A stretch of 64,000 bases of DNA from Physcomitrium patens (GCF_000002425.4 NC_037253.1:7815311-7879310); one strand, 5' to 3'. Shown: positions 12,755-26,406, counted from the first letter of the stretch. Numbers and translations: made by a program. The notes: a model not told the origin generated them from the sequence alone.

Positions 12755-13879
12755 TCTCAGAACTTCGATAACTTCTGAACTGTGTAAATTAACCTGTCTA
12801 CATTCTGTGTTCTAAACTAAAGTACAGCACAAGAGAACAGGAGAGCATAGTTGTCATATATTAAATGAGTACAACAGACGACAGTTTTATACTCTAGAAG
12901 AGTGTTTGTTGTCAACTGGTATGTCTTCAACTGGATTGAATCTGCATAAAATTAAATATTGTATTGATAGTTTGTATTCAAATATCTCTACCATTTATAC
13001 CATTGAAACAAGCTTGGTGTTAAACCTTGGAAAGTGATTTGGTAAAGATGTTGGCCCACATTGTAGTATTTGAGACACACTCAAGCTGAAGTTATTCAAC
13101 TATTTTTTTGTCTCAAAAAATTAATATAAAAAATTAATGTACTTTGACCAATCATAGAATTAATGTGCTTTGACCAAACATCAAACAATAAGTATCATGA
13201 GTGTAGGTTCAATTGGTGCATATTAATTAGCTAAAGTAAGAGATTGAGTGAATAAATTATTGTTGCTGTATTAAATAAAATCTTGAATAGAAGTTCAATG
13301 CATATAGAAAAGTATTTGTTTAACTCCAAGCCAATGTATTAGAGTAAGATTGACCATAAATTTGGCCAAATGATTCATGAATTTTTATATTATATTTTAT
13401 AAAAGTAACCAAATATTAAAGACTATTGATAGCATGTTTGTATGGAATTTGATCTGTAGAGAAAAACTCATGGTGTTTTCTTTTTTTATATATAAATATC
13501 TAATGTTGACTTCATAAGGATTACCAATTTGATTGCATCAAGTGATATATAAAACATACTTATTATTAAATAATATTAGTATTTTAGTTTAATAATTATA
13601 TAATATTTATATATCTAATATGTATTTAATGTTTTGATTGTGAATAATAAAAAAACCATTCATTAAAATATCAATTTCATACAATTATTGGATATAAAAA
13701 TTCAATTATCAAAATATAGTTTATGTGAAAGGGTATGTAAATATGAATAGTTAATAAAAACATTAATATTAGAAGTATGTTTGAAAAAAATTATATATTA
13801 AAATATAATTATTAATAACTTTATACCTCAAATTTAGAAATTTTAAAGTCATAAAGTAATTTTAATAAGTAAAAAAAGG

Positions 13880-13912
<33 letters not shown>

Positions 13913-14399
13913 GTTTGAAATGAAAAAATACATGATTATCAAACCAAGCTTTGAGATGACTAGCCTTTCTATTTGTTTTGGTGATAAATGATTGATATCC
14001 CATGTCAATAAATTTTTTAAAAAAATAAAAAAATAAAAAAATAAAAATCAATCAATAGAAAAAAAATTTAAGACAACTGAAGCATTGAAATTTGAAGTAG
14101 GTTTGATGACTTAAGTAATAAAAGTATAAACAAAGAAGTTTTTATTACATAATTAAGTTAGTTTCTATGCTCCACATCAAAATATTGCAAGAGTAGCAAA
14201 GAAGAGACATTTTTTATTTTTTATGATTAAAAATATATGAACATAACACATAATTGAAAAAAACAATAATCTTAAAATTGAAGGTAGAAAAGGAGAGAGA
14301 GCAATAGAAAGAAAGAGAGATAATATGACAAAAAAACATGAGAGGCAAAAAAGACAATTAAGAAAAATTAAAAGATAAGACTATAAATATAGTTCACTA

Positions 14400-14401
<2 letters not shown>

Positions 14402-14447
<46 letters not shown>
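14402..14447. repeat. Compound (AT)n(GT)n microsatellite
   Basis: An alternating AT run of about 34 bases passes directly into GT repeats. Confidence 0.95.
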
Positions 14448-15553
14448 TTAAATTAACTATTTGAAGTTTAAGAAGAATTATTAGAAGAGTGTTACATAAC
14501 AAAATTATTTAAAAAAAAAAAAGATAATATTCTTGTTTAAAAAGACATAATATATATTTTAATAAAATAAACCATATTTTCAAATTTCTTATGGTTTTCT
14601 ATAGTTAACAAAGATACATTAGAAACTTTTAGTATTAATTTTGGTATGAGATTTTATAAAATTTAAAAATAATTTGTACAACTAAAGATTCTAAAATGTA
14701 AGAATTTGAGATATAAGACAATCTAAAGTTGATGTTGAATTAAAATTTTTAAAGTTGTAGTAAAGAAAAGATTGAATAGATAATAAGGGGTGGAAAGTGC
14801 ATTAGTCTAAAATAAAATTCTAATATTAGTAACTTTTAGCCTACTTTGATCATACTTTGAGCCAATTTAGCTAAAGTAATTTTTTTTATTTAAATAATAT
14901 TATTTTAAGCGACATTCGAAGGATTTATAAAGTAGTATTGTATGCCATAATAAGTAAGAAAATTAGTAAAATCTTGCAGGGTGAATTTATTGTCATTATT
15001 GGAATAAAAAGAAGAATTTATTCTTTAAAAAATTCTTAAATAAGAGTCTTATAACTTTTCAAATTAATAAAAGTTTAGATATCTTTTTAAAGTATACATA
15101 AAAATATATATGAAAAAAAAAATTAATAAATTTAAAGAAATAAATTTAGTCTTTCAGAAATGGTCTATTCATTGGGACACGTAAATTAGTATAGATTAAT
15201 ATTAATTCTCACATGATGAAAGTAGCAATATCATTTAAAGAAGCCATTTTTGAAGTAATTTTTAATAAAAAAACATATTAAAAATAAATAATTATAAATT
15301 ATTACAACTAATCTCGTAATTATTGCAATAATTTTTTTGTAAATATCAAAATTTGGAATGTCCATGTCAATAATACTCTTTGAAGGTCTTAGTATATGTC
15401 TTTAAATAGAATTGTAGGAATAAAAGAATACCACTAGATTTTGTGGCTATACGAATAAATAAATAATAAAAATACATTCTTATTTTATGAATTTAATTTT
15501 AAATTTAAAAATTTTAAAAATTAAATAAGAAGTAAAAATATAATAATTGGAGA

Positions 15554-15558
<5 letters not shown>

Positions 15559-15590
<32 letters not shown>
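15559..15590. repeat. (AT)n microsatellite
   Basis: Uninterrupted alternating TA/AT of about 32 bases. Confidence 0.95.
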
Positions 15591-15597
<7 letters not shown>

Positions 15598-17270
15598 CTA
15601 AATATGGTAAATCAGAAAATATATATTAAATTTTTATTAATGATAGAGATTAAGATATTTTAAATGATGACATTTGATCCAAAATTAAGCTAAATAAAGT
15701 CTCAATTAATGCCAAATACTTGGCAAGAATAATTATTATCAAAGACAATTAGACATAGAGAATAGAAGTTGGTATGGTTGCATAATAAAAAAGACAAGGT
15801 GGTCATATATCAGATAATTTTTTAATTTAAGGCACCAACATAATATAATAAAGCATCCAATAAGTATAGCTAAAAGTAAAAACAGTAGCTCATCTTTAGA
15901 ATAGTTGTTAATGTATTAGTAATAATATAATGATAATATTGACTTATAACAAAGTCTATAAAATAAACTTGTTCCAATTAAATAAATAAATATGTAAGAT
16001 GAAAGTTACTAAATTTTGACTTGAAGGGAGGTCAAAGCAATGTGGATAGAAGAAAGCAACTTCAAAAATAAAACTCATTGATATTTTTCTAATGTAAAAA
16101 GAAATAAATTAGAAATTTAGTCAATATGAATAACATTAAATTATTATCATTATTTTTTTATATGATATTAAAAAAATTATATAATAAAGATGAAATTGGA
16201 AATTTCTCCTTAAGTTATAATAAATTCTAATTATGTAGAAGAAAATTGGGAAATAAATTAGTGGCTAAAGGTTTGTAAAAGTTTATTTAAAAATAGTCAC
16301 ATTATAGAGAATATATTTTAAAAATTAAATTACATCTACAAAAAAATTATAGCTACGTAATAGAGTTATTTTTGTAAATATGTATTAGACCAAATTTACT
16401 TAATATCTTTTTTAAAAAATTGATACTATCCAAAATACCTTGTAAATTTAAAAAATGAAAGTTTATATAATGAAACAGATTTCTTAAAGGGGCTTTACGC
16501 TTCTTAAGTTGTATTGCTACAAGAACAATTATATTCAAAGAGTAACAAATGAGGTTAAGAAATAAAAACTAGATGATAAGTCATTGTGTAAGTGTAAAAA
16601 AGACATTGTAGAAAGAATAGATTACACTCACATGAAATGAAATGCTTATGATCAACTGTAGAAAGGTCAAAGTCATATCCATGTGTTGTTCTGAATAAAC
16701 ACAACACAAGAAAAATAAAACAACAAAATTATTATGTATTATCTATTGGCAATAGACCCTCTTTTGCATATATATATATATATACATACATATACATACA
16801 TACAAAAAGAGTGTCTATTACCAATAGATATGTCTCTTTGGTGTACCACAGTATCTAATAAATCTACTCAATCTAAAATACTCACACATCTCAACCCAAG
16901 GCTCAACCCAACTTCTAGTGCAAGTGGGCTTGAGTCATAAGGAAGTAGGACTTGAAGAATGGGGCTGAGCATTGGGAATACAATGCCAGCAGAAAAAAAT
17001 ATATGGTGAGTATTTTCAAACCTTGTGAACCACTGTTTAATGCTTAGACCTTGGTTCCACATGTTTAGACAAGAAATTGTGGCCTCGCTTGAACCCAGGA
17101 ATCAAGTTTGACTTTTCAGTATTATCCCACATGCTATCCAGTAATGATCTGAGGACTGATCCCTGATATTAGACTAATGCATAGAGGACCGTTCAAGAGC
17201 ATGCCCATAATATGGTGGCAATTTTAGCAATTGGAAATATAATTATTAATAGCATAAAGAGCCCAAGGTT

Positions 17271-17338
17271 TTGAGATATCCCTGGGTAGAATATATTCCA
17301 CAATTCAGTGGGAAAGAAAAAACACAAACTGTTTTCAG

Positions 17339-17385
<47 letters not shown>

Positions 17386-19371
17386 TCAATTTTATTTTAT
17401 TTTTTTAGCTTCCTTTCATTTCAAGAGGCTAAGAGTTTTTGTGCCGTAGTGGACTTGTACATGTGTGCTGATGAGAAGAAACCTAGGCCCCCTAAAATTG
17501 CATTGACTTCACTAGTCATTGTAGATGATTTGTTGTTGAACATGGAAGGCCAGGAAAAATGCTATTCTATTGCATCGGATTCGAAAGCCATTGTTTGTTA
17601 TCAGTGATAGCCGCGGCCAGATTCTGCAGGATAATTTTACTTTAAAAATTTGTGAACCTGTGAATATCTGGTATCCTTCCTCAGCGTCGGGGATAGCCCC
17701 ATCGTTTCTTAGCATGCAGCAAGTAGGAAAAACTTGTCTTCTCAACGTTCTACGAAAAGAAAAAATTATAATTAAAAAACAGGATATTAAAATACTGGGT
17801 GCAGCACAAGTAAAACTCGTGTTTACAACATAGAGAGTGCAAGGTCTGTCACCAACGTTGCAAGTACAACAAAGTCAGTAAAGACTGTTTAGGTTTTTTT
17901 GGTAATCTTCATTCCTCATCCTAAACAAAATATCTGGTGTGGTGTAACTTTTGAAACAACGACGTCAGGTAATCTAAGTTATAAAACACAACACGAATTC
18001 AACAACCTGTCAAAAATACATTTGTACAGCAAGACACACGGTTTAAGAAACAGGAATTAGAGACTTGTTGAACTAGGAAAGTTCATGATTCGCAAGGGAA
18101 AAGAGGGTTCACGCTTGTTTTGACTTAGGAAATTCGGGGAGACCGCAAAGCCTTCCTGTCAAGCTTCAATATTCCAACCTGACAGCTTTCTAATGCAGTT
18201 GAAATCACTTTGTGAAATAAATAAATCAATTAAAAAAAACCCCACCACCACCAACATCCGTCGTGGAAATCTGGGAGAATCTGCTACTAGAATCAGCGGC
18301 ATCGATAGCCTGGTTCATGGACTTGGCATCCCCGTTACAAATTTCAAAGCTACGATAACTCTACTTGCTGCCGTCGCATCACCCTCCTCGCCTCCCTGGT
18401 CTTTCCATTCGCTTCCTGCAACAGTTGTTTCCTCATTCCCCGTTACGTCGGTATCGGCGATCGATGCTAGTTTTTTCCTTGCACACGGTCGGGAGACGAA
18501 ACCTTTGCCAACGAAGTCAACGTCCTCAAAAAAGTGGCGCGTGTTTTGACAAGCAGATAAGGTTTTTCGTCAGTGAGCTCGCAGCGTTGTTTGTTCAGAG
18601 CGAGTAGGAAGAGAAGGCGGGGGATGAGAATGACAACGATTCAACTACGGGGATTATGAGGAGAGGCTGGAGAGGCTGACGAATCTGAGATCGGAGATTT
18701 GTAGTACAACAGGAAGAAGCTTGTCTTCTTTGGGATTTTTTGCCGCTCAAGATGTGAATAATGGGGCGTTTGTCGGAGCAGGACAATCTGGAGAATTTGC
18801 GAGAGCGTCTTGAATGGAGCGTTGCCCTGCTTGGATTGATTGCAGCCATTGTGGAGGATACGAACTGGGCGTGTCGTTGCCGAAGCGTGAGTTTGTTGCA
18901 TCTGATCGAATGCCAAGGTTTTTTTTTACTGATCCCACCACATTTTGTCGCCGTTGCACTCTTCTGATTACAACAGAAGCTGTTGCATCAACTGAGCACC
19001 GAAGAGGTCATGGGGAAGAGTAAGGAGACTTCTTGGGTCAGGATTTAGCAAAACCCACTGCACAGCCAACCCAAATTCTGAAAGTAGCTGGTTTTTGAAA
19101 GCATAGTTAACTGTTGAGGATTGAATAACCTGGGCATGGCGAGGTAACTCGCAACGTCATGCTTGAGATTGAGAAGGGAGAGGAGCAAGTCATAGACTTC
19201 ACTGCTGTTGTCCTATTAAAAACCCTTGGAGAAACAGAGGGTATAATCAGCCAAACGATGTCGCAGATCTACAGTTTTTTCCCTGAAAATTTGAGCGGGC
19301 AATGATATGTACACATTCACGTCAAAGATGGAAAAACGCGTCTCATTTCACCTAAAATGCAGCTAACTTAC

Positions 19372-19372
<1 letters not shown>
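17271..19372 (+). promoter_or_regulatory. Upstream region of the MAP3K gene
   Basis: Composition becomes gene-like from about 17,400, and most of all at 18,200-19,050, where both strands have several overlapping 60-120-codon frames without family resemblance. This pattern fits a long promoter and 5' leader rather than a separate gene. A (TA)n(T)n tract lies at 17,341-17,386. A spliced leader exon is expected somewhere here because the first coding exon begins straight after an AG acceptor-like site. Confidence 0.4.

Positions 19373-19406
<34 letters not shown>
19373..19406 (+). repeat. 34-base poly-T run directly before the first MAP3K coding exon
   Basis: A pure T run is followed by 'ctgcttcgtag' and then ATG at 19,418. 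It is placed exactly where a polypyrimidine tract of a 3' splice site would be. Confidence 0.9.
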
Positions 19407-19417
19407 CTGCTTCGTAG

Positions 19418-22390
19418 ATGAAGTTGCTAGAAATATTCAAGAAAAAGAAGAAGACGGCGGTGGGCAATGGCGAACCTCACGATGCCTCGCCACCAACTCC
19501 AACGCCAACGCCGCTATCGAAGCCACCACCTGATCACAGCATCTGCAAGAGACCGGAGTCATATTTTCTTGCTCTAGCTCTGCCGCCATTGCACACATCC
19601 TCCCTACCGAAATATCCAACCCGTCGAATTGAATCGCAACTCACAAAAATCCAACCTCCTGTAGACAAGGTACACCAAAAATGACTTGAGCAATGCTCTG
19701 AGATTTTGTTTTATTTGAAGTGGATAGACGCATTGTTTAGGGTCATGTTGGTGCAGGCACCGAGTGCAAATGGGAGGGAGCAAGTGAAGATTGCGGCGTC
19801 TTACCTGAAGTCTCAGAAAAGATCCATGTGGGTGTGGCCGTGCCTGCAACTAGATTCTGACGCTTCTGAGCCGAGTAGTCCTACATCACCACGCCGAGAT
19901 TCAAACTCCACTCGTAACCATTCTCTGTCATCACAAGACAGAAGGGATAGCTCTAATGCATTGGATCCTAGCTCCGCCGGAGGTTCAGGACGTCGTCACT
20001 CCATACGACCACAATCGGAATGCATAACGGTGGATTATGGTAATCCGGGGTACAATTTGATCGCAAACAACCCCGCCGAGGGTTCCGCGTATTCTACTCC
20101 GCAGAGGAATCCACGAGAGCGATCGAGAAGTGGCCATGGGAAGCCATCTACACCTCGTCATCAGGGCTGTCGCAAGCCGTGCAAGCTTCCATCGCCACCT
20201 AACTTGACTGAACTCGACAGAAAAATGCGACAATGTGCCACGGCGCCTGCAACACCGTTGCAGAAATTGTCTCCTCGACCGCGTGCACCGCCGGTATTGA
20301 TGTTCAACCAGGAGACGGTACCGCAGGGGCACAAGCTGACGCCACCAGCTTCGCCTCGGCCGCACAAACTGACCCCGCCACCATCTCCTTATCACGCAAC
20401 AAGCTCAGCCATGAATCTGGAAAGACTAGATGTGCCCAAACCTCCTCAGAGATGGAAGATGGGCCAGTTGATTGGCAGTGGCTCCTTCGGTTCTGTCTAC
20501 GAAGGGTGGAATTTGTGAGCTCCTTTTCTTCTCTCAGGAGCTTAGCTTTGTGGTTAAAATGCTAATGACGTTGCTAGCAGATTAGAATGCAGTAGAGTTG
20601 TTTTGGGTTGAGGATGATATCACGCTGGTCGTGAGGTGGGTTCGCAGGCCATCTCTGAACACCTCTTAACATCTAATTTTCATGGCTTTCGTTTGGAGTT
20701 GATTGCATGATTGGAAGCAGCTTGTTCTGATCCTAATATGGTTGCAAAGCAGGGACGATGGCAGTTTCTTCGCCGTGAAAGTCAGCAGTATTGACAACGT
20801 TTCCTCTGAGATTCACCAGGTAAGCAGCCACTGGTTCGGTTAATCCAGCAACGCATAATCTATCAAATACTTTTGCGTCGTGCAATGTGGCATGATTTCT
20901 GGGTCCACTGTCGAGTCTCATCCTTCAACGTCATTGTGTGGGTAATCCATGGCAGGAGGTAGCGATGCTGAGTAAACTCAAGCATCCCAATATTGTCCAG
21001 TACTACGGCACTACCACGGTACTAAGCTCTACAAAATCCAATTCTACCTTCAAAGGGCTATGCATGGGGCTTTCTGTATTTATCTGTTCTGTGCATCTGC
21101 AGTAAAAATGGACCTTTCGAGGTCGGAATCCGTCTCTTGGGATGTTTTTTCTAACACAGGTCAATTAAACGTTGTGGCAATTAAAAAAAATTCAGGAGGA
21201 CGGAAACATCTGCATATTTCTGGAGCTTGTGAAAATGGGCTCACTTGAGAAGATCATGAAGAAGTTTGACGCGTTTGACGAAGTGCTGATTAGGTTATAC
21301 ACTCGCCAGATCCTCAAGGGGCTGGAATATCTGCATTCCAGGAACACAGTGCATAGGTGACATTCTCTATTTTACATCACCCGGATGGTCTGCACTTGTT
21401 GAGCCTGATTTGAGTAAGGAGAACCTGTGTTGAGAGCTTCAATTCTAAAACCATTGAATTGCGTGCAGGGACATTAAGTGCGCAAACATCCTAGTGGATT
21501 CTGATGGGCAAGTGAAGCTAGCGGATTTCGGTTTAGCCAAACAGGTTCTTACCTTCCGCACCTCTTGCGTTGTGGCAATTCGCCCTCTTCAAAGTTTATA
21601 AAGTATGCCTAGTTAGTTTAGCAAAACCTAGACACCTCGCAAGCTTTTTCTTCGGAGAGCTCCAATCTATGGTGTAGTAATGAACAAAGATCTGCAATTA
21701 TGTTAAAATTGCTTACGGCGATGGAAGCAGTGATGAAGCAGGCTCAATCTGAAGATCCCTTGATGTGTTCAGATGAAGGAGTCAATGGCCAGTTCAGTGA
21801 AGGGCTCCCCATATTACATGGCTCCCGAGGTAATCACTCTTCAGCAAGTGCACTCTGCTAACTTACTCCAAAATTCATTGTGTTTTTCGTGGTCTGTGTG
21901 TGAATCTCCTCTTGAGGTGATCTGCGAATTTTATGTGTTGGACTTTGACACCGAAGGAATTGCTTGCCAGATTTTGGCCCCACAACACAGTAAACGCCCT
22001 TATGGGCTGCCCGTGGATATCTGGAGCCTTGGGTGTACTGTGATTGAAATGGCAGACGGCAAGCCGCCATGGGGTGCATTCCAAGGGGTGAGTTCTAGTT
22101 CATATCTACTCTTTACTTTTTGAATCTTTACTTTTTGTGCGAGCTTAAAGCGATGCAAGTGCACAATTCATTGGACGAAATTGTATTAATTGGAAACGAT
22201 GTGGGAATTTCCTCAGTATGGGTTCGTTTTCAATGTAGTGAAGGGGGTCCTGCCACCCATTCCTGAGCATCTGAGTGACAAAGCAAAGGACTTCATATCC
22301 CAGTGTTTGCGTAAGCGTCCAGAGGACCGACCCACAGTGAAAGAGCTTCTACTTCATCCCTTTGTAGCCATCACTTCCCGGACGTTCTGA
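19418..22390 (+). CDS. MEKK1-type mitogen-activated protein kinase kinase kinase, nine exons
   Basis: Exons: 19418-19669, 19757-20514, 20753-20819, 20956-21018, 21196-21356, 21469-21544, 21773-21829, 21971-22087 and 22217-22390. All are in phase with GT-AG introns and give 574 aa. The product phosphorylates MAP2Ks at the top of a MAP-kinase cascade. The N-terminal ~315 residues are basic and Ser/Thr/Pro-rich with many SP/TP sites and twin KLTPP(A/P)SP blocks, fitting feedback phosphorylation by MAP kinases. The kinase domain shows GSGSFGSV (about 324-331), AVK with ATP-binding K346, HRDIKCAN with catalytic D435, DFGLAKQ (453-459), the activation segment [10 protein letters not shown] ending at E478, then [12 protein letters not shown] and a [15 protein letters not shown] tail. 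[12 protein letters not shown] plus GSPYYMAPE marks the plant MEKK1/YODA/ANP group, closest to MEKK1. All catalytic residues are present. In mosses a MEKK1-MKK1-MPK4 cascade serves chitin-triggered immunity; assigning this gene to it is inference. The N-terminal start is the least certain part. Confidence 0.9.
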
Positions 22391-24300
22391 GTTTCTGTTC
22401 CTATTCGCGACCAACTTTGCAAGGTTTTTGAGATTACCCTGCGGTGTGTTTTTCTCGTGCCCCACGTTGATCAGAAGCCTTAGAGACTACCTGATATTAT
22501 TTTTTCAAGAACATCGCCACTGCCAGATTGGATTCTTTGAAACGCGATACACAGAACATTCATTGCCTTACAGGGAGCTGGCAATTCCTTCAGCAAATAG
22601 TGTCCGATTGCTCTATTCCTCTTTGGGCATTCACATACTTCGGCAGAAATCTCAGAAATTCTCCAGAATTCAGGTTTAGTACTTCAATTCGAGGTTCACG
22701 GGGTGTAGAGGAGACGTTCGCTATCACTTTTTCATCTTCCACGTGAGAAAGCGAGGTTAATTCACGCTTCACGTTGGTCTGCGACTGGTCATTCATGCGT
22801 ACAAGCGAAGCAACCATTGTTGTAATCCAGAAAATGCAAAGCTTTCATCTGAGTATAATCGGAGATCATTAGAGGGACCTGGACGCCAAAAAGGAATCTG
22901 ACCCATTCAAATCCTATACAATCAGGAGAAGAGGTCTTCTTCCTCATGTAACACACATTGGTAGAAGCATAGGAATTTACTAGAAAGATTTCAAGTCAGT
23001 TGATATGCTTTTCTGAACATTTCCATACTGATGAAACACGATTGCCGTTTCACAGAAATGAGAATTAGTTCCAACGATTTCGACCGATTTACTATGAAAA
23101 TTAGACCAGGGTAAATTCGATCTTTAAATCCGATTTAGACTTTCCTGGATATGTACATGTAATATATTGTACAACTCCCCTCCTGTAATGGACCTCACAA
23201 CTGAAATCAATCAATACCAGGAAGAGGTTTTGAAGTCTTGAATCAAACCCTAGAATTTTTTGAAAACCCTGTGAATTCGCTAGTTTGATAACGTAGCAGT
23301 TTTCAAAACTAACTTGAAATTGAGCTACGATCAGGTCGAGGCAGAGTCTCTTTATTTTCATTATAAGGTTTCAATAGAGAGTCACTGCATTCACGCGATT
23401 GATGAGAATGGATCGTTCTGCTTACAACGCCAATCAATACTAGGTTTTAGAGCTTGAACAGCAGCGCATCATGTAGCATAGTAAAGATTTCTAGATCTCC
23501 AATCTGGCTCAAGTTCGACACCCTAACTCTAAACTCAGCGATGATACGTGTGCACTTTTAGCACGACTGCATTAAAACCCAACTGTTTCCCCCAAAGCAC
23601 AATGAAAGTCTTGACAGCATCTATGATGAACAACTCGTGGTAGAGTTATAAACCATTACAAATGCGCTTCAACACACATGGCAATCAACAAAATCAGTCT
23701 CACCCAGTGTGAACCGAATCTGCAGGATAAGACACGCTAGAACCGTCTGTGTAACCGCCATATCCTCCCCTTCACCTTGAATACCAAATCTTTCGTCCGT
23801 TATTGAAGGATTTTCACATGAGAAGGTTGCCATCTGCCACCCAACACAAAAGTACCCACATCCTAGTGACCTGTCTAACTTGTGTCTCTGCCTTCGCCTC
23901 TGGCGTCAAACCTTCGCAGACAACTCCCAGCGATTCAGCAAGGTAAACCTAGGAGCTGCCGATGGATCACGAGGTTTACGTTGTGTCGATCCTCAACTGA
24001 CAGCACATTTTCACTGCAGTCATTGTACAATTTCAGTTTCAATACATGTGTGTGTAAACATAGGTATGTATGCTAGAATATAATATTTTACATGATTTCT
24101 TACATAATACAATGACATGCAACAAGGAGAAAAAGCGTAAGGTTTCAGATACATTATTTTTGTAGTTTCTCGACGATGCGAACTTCCAATTGTGATGTAA
24201 AGAAATATTTTTTGTATATTTCAAAATTATTTGAGCGTGAATGATTTGAAAAACAGCATGAGAATCTCTCAAGTGCCAACGAGTCATGCGCTGGTCATTT
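22391..24300. other. 3' UTR of the MAP3K and following intergenic DNA
   Basis: Moderate-GC sequence with many stop codons in every frame. The first several hundred bases probably form the 3' UTR. No second gene, RNA gene or clear transposon end was recognised. Confidence 0.4.
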
Positions 24301-24339
24301 CAATCAATGTTGCCATGTGGGCACCTATGCATATATTCA

Positions 24340-25200
24340 TTCTGCTTTCAGCAAACATGGATTGTGTTCTAAGGTTTATCCCGTGAGCCAGGGCTCACGA
24401 CATTCATCATCTGCTAGCTAGGGCTTGCAGTGAGATACACTCCCAGAATCCAGTCAAGAGAGGTTTCTGCCATGGCGGCTTGCTAATCTTTGCAAGGCGC
24501 ACGTCGAGGCGCTCACCCTTGTGCACAGCCTCTCTCTGGCACCGAAACTTGATCGCTGTGGAAAACTGAAGCCGAGGTTACCACACGTAGAATTTTGAGA
24601 GCTTTGAACCGACTGCGTGTGCTATCTGTTGACCTTTCGGCACATTCGTGTGTCTCAGGGCTGCACAGATCAGATCTTCTTGTCTGCGCACACAATTGAA
24701 TGCCGTGAGGAGCATGCTGGCGACTGGAGCTTCTTCAATATGGGTAATGAGGGTAAAGGAGAGGTTGATAGGGGAGGAATAATTGCCAACCATAACTCCC
24801 ACCGGGAACATATCAAGCAGGACTCTAGCTTCACAATCATTTCCGTTTTTTACTTCGTATTTACATATATCCACGAGGAAGGGATGCATTCATGCTTTCC
24901 TTGCTCAGCAGGAGACTCAAGAAGCTTGCCTCAAGCTGGCTGCCAACCCTAGTTCATAGGATGTGGAACTTGTGAGAAAGAAGAGGGTTGCTGCTGTGTT
25001 TGCTATGCCCTCTATCTGCTGCACAGGGAAGAGGGTGTGATAGATTAAAGCCTATGAGATGGTATCAGAGTGGCATGGAGAAGCCTCCTGCTTCTGAAAG
25101 CAAAAAAGAGGTGCCTGCACCAACGAGGTGGTGGACGCGTTGGATGACCCATTCAGATGCACTGGTTCATGGGTCCACGTCGTCCATCTGGATCTGTTTG
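24340..25200 (+). mobile_element. LTR-retrotransposon remnant: LTR-like block, tRNA-Met primer binding site, truncated gag start
   Basis: TGGTATCAGAG at 25,060-25,070 matches the primer binding site used with initiator-Met tRNA by most plant LTR retrotransposons. An ATG at 25,075 a few bases downstream opens a polar frame starting MEKPPASESKKEVPAP, which is lost after about 60 codons. The preceding ~700 bases would be the 5' LTR; its left edge was not found. No protease, RT or integrase follows, so only the 5' end remains. Its GC content and intact primer site look younger than those of the elements at 45-64 kb. Confidence 0.6.
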
Positions 25201-25259
25201 CCTTTTATTTACTCCTATTTATTTGTGTGTTCAATTTTTGGACAGCAAAAAAACAATCG

Positions 25260-26406
25260 TTCTTGACGCTGGTGGCTGACCCATTTTATCCTTGTACATA
25301 GTACAACACTGTATTGCTGTCCTGTTGATTTCTGGAGGGACCCATTTTTCAACCACTTCCATCATTCAGCCACAGTTGCGCATCATCATCGGTAGAAGAA
25401 CCGTCTAGTTGTTGGTGAGTTTCTTAAGAAAGTTCACCTAGAGAACCTCTTCGAAAACCAAGACGTGAGTACCGATTATTACAGTCTGATCCCACAACTA
25501 TTCACAATAAATGGACATGATATTTTATTTTTAATTCAACGAGGGATACAGTGTTTAGCAAGTTTGCAACAAACACGGGCAAGATACTACTTGATAACGT
25601 TAACATGTATTTGAGTTAATATCTTTAGGGAAAGAAAATGTTAAATTTCCTAAGAATACTGAAAACCGTATCATCAGCTGGGAGGTATTCAAATTCCAAT
25701 GTAGTTGGAACACAGGCATTCTTATAAGATAACATACGAACCGCCCCGATTCTTTTTCTAGTGAGGTCTCATGTCAGATGTTATCTTTTCCAGTGAGTTG
25801 TCAGTCATTGTTTTTGTTTCATTATTTATTTCCTTAAAACATGTTTTAAAAAGAGATTTGAAGGAACAGTTTAAAAAGTCCACCAGTGTCAGTCGATCGG
25901 ATCGGATACCCCGAGTTTCAGTACACACATAATATTAATTAGCAATGAATAGCAGAGCTCAAGCATGGGAGAGGATCGAAAACAGTACCGATCAACGACA
26001 CGCCAAAGGAGGTGGAAACAAATGTTAAGGCATCATAAAGAGGCTTGCGTAAAATGAACTGAGAGGACCCAATGTCCAGTATACACAAAGAGAATAATTT
26101 TCTAATGCGCAGACCCTTCCAAACACTACGTCTCAAATAGAATTTATGTACATTCATATCTTTGGAGGAATCTCTCGTGTTCTAATAGCTGCCCCTGGTG
26201 TTTCTGTACAGAAACTCCTCTAACTCTTAAGGATAATGGATGGGTTTGGAATTAGATGAGCCGGGAAAACGATGAGTAACTTCAGCAGTTGAAGCAGCCT
26301 GCAAAAGCTAAATGACCAGAAGTTGCTGGTGCATTTGACCTCTTGTTACTTGTTATGTGGTAAATGACCAGCCCACTACTAAGTTCATTGGTTGTCGATA
26401 GAATAT
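25260..26406. other. Convergent intergenic DNA and 3' UTR of the ACT-repeat gene
   Basis: No gene is supported. The stretch next to 26,406 is expected to be the 3' UTR of the minus-strand gene. Short frames on the minus strand (25,939-26,157) have no family resemblance. Confidence 0.4.

Larger units (their letters stand above)
12755..17270. other. AT-rich intergenic DNA, repeat-derived, no gene seen
   Basis: The first ~200 bases are probably the coiled-coil gene's 3' UTR. The rest is very AT-rich with a ~28-base poly-A run near 13,880 and long (AT)n tracts. Around 16,830-17,180 the composition normalises, and phrases such as 'cttgaacccaggaatcaag' recall tRNA-derived repeats, but no boxes or target duplications could be confirmed. 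Confidence 0.4.

Noticed and set aside
16830-17180. Possible tRNA-derived SINE
   Set aside because: There is some resemblance to a 'gaacccagg' box B-like phrase, but no paired A box at the right distance, no poly-A tail and no target duplication.
18193-18959. Cluster of 60-118-codon frames upstream of the MAP3K
   Set aside because: They overlap on both strands with no shared codon signal or splice partner, so promoter and leader DNA is the simpler reading.
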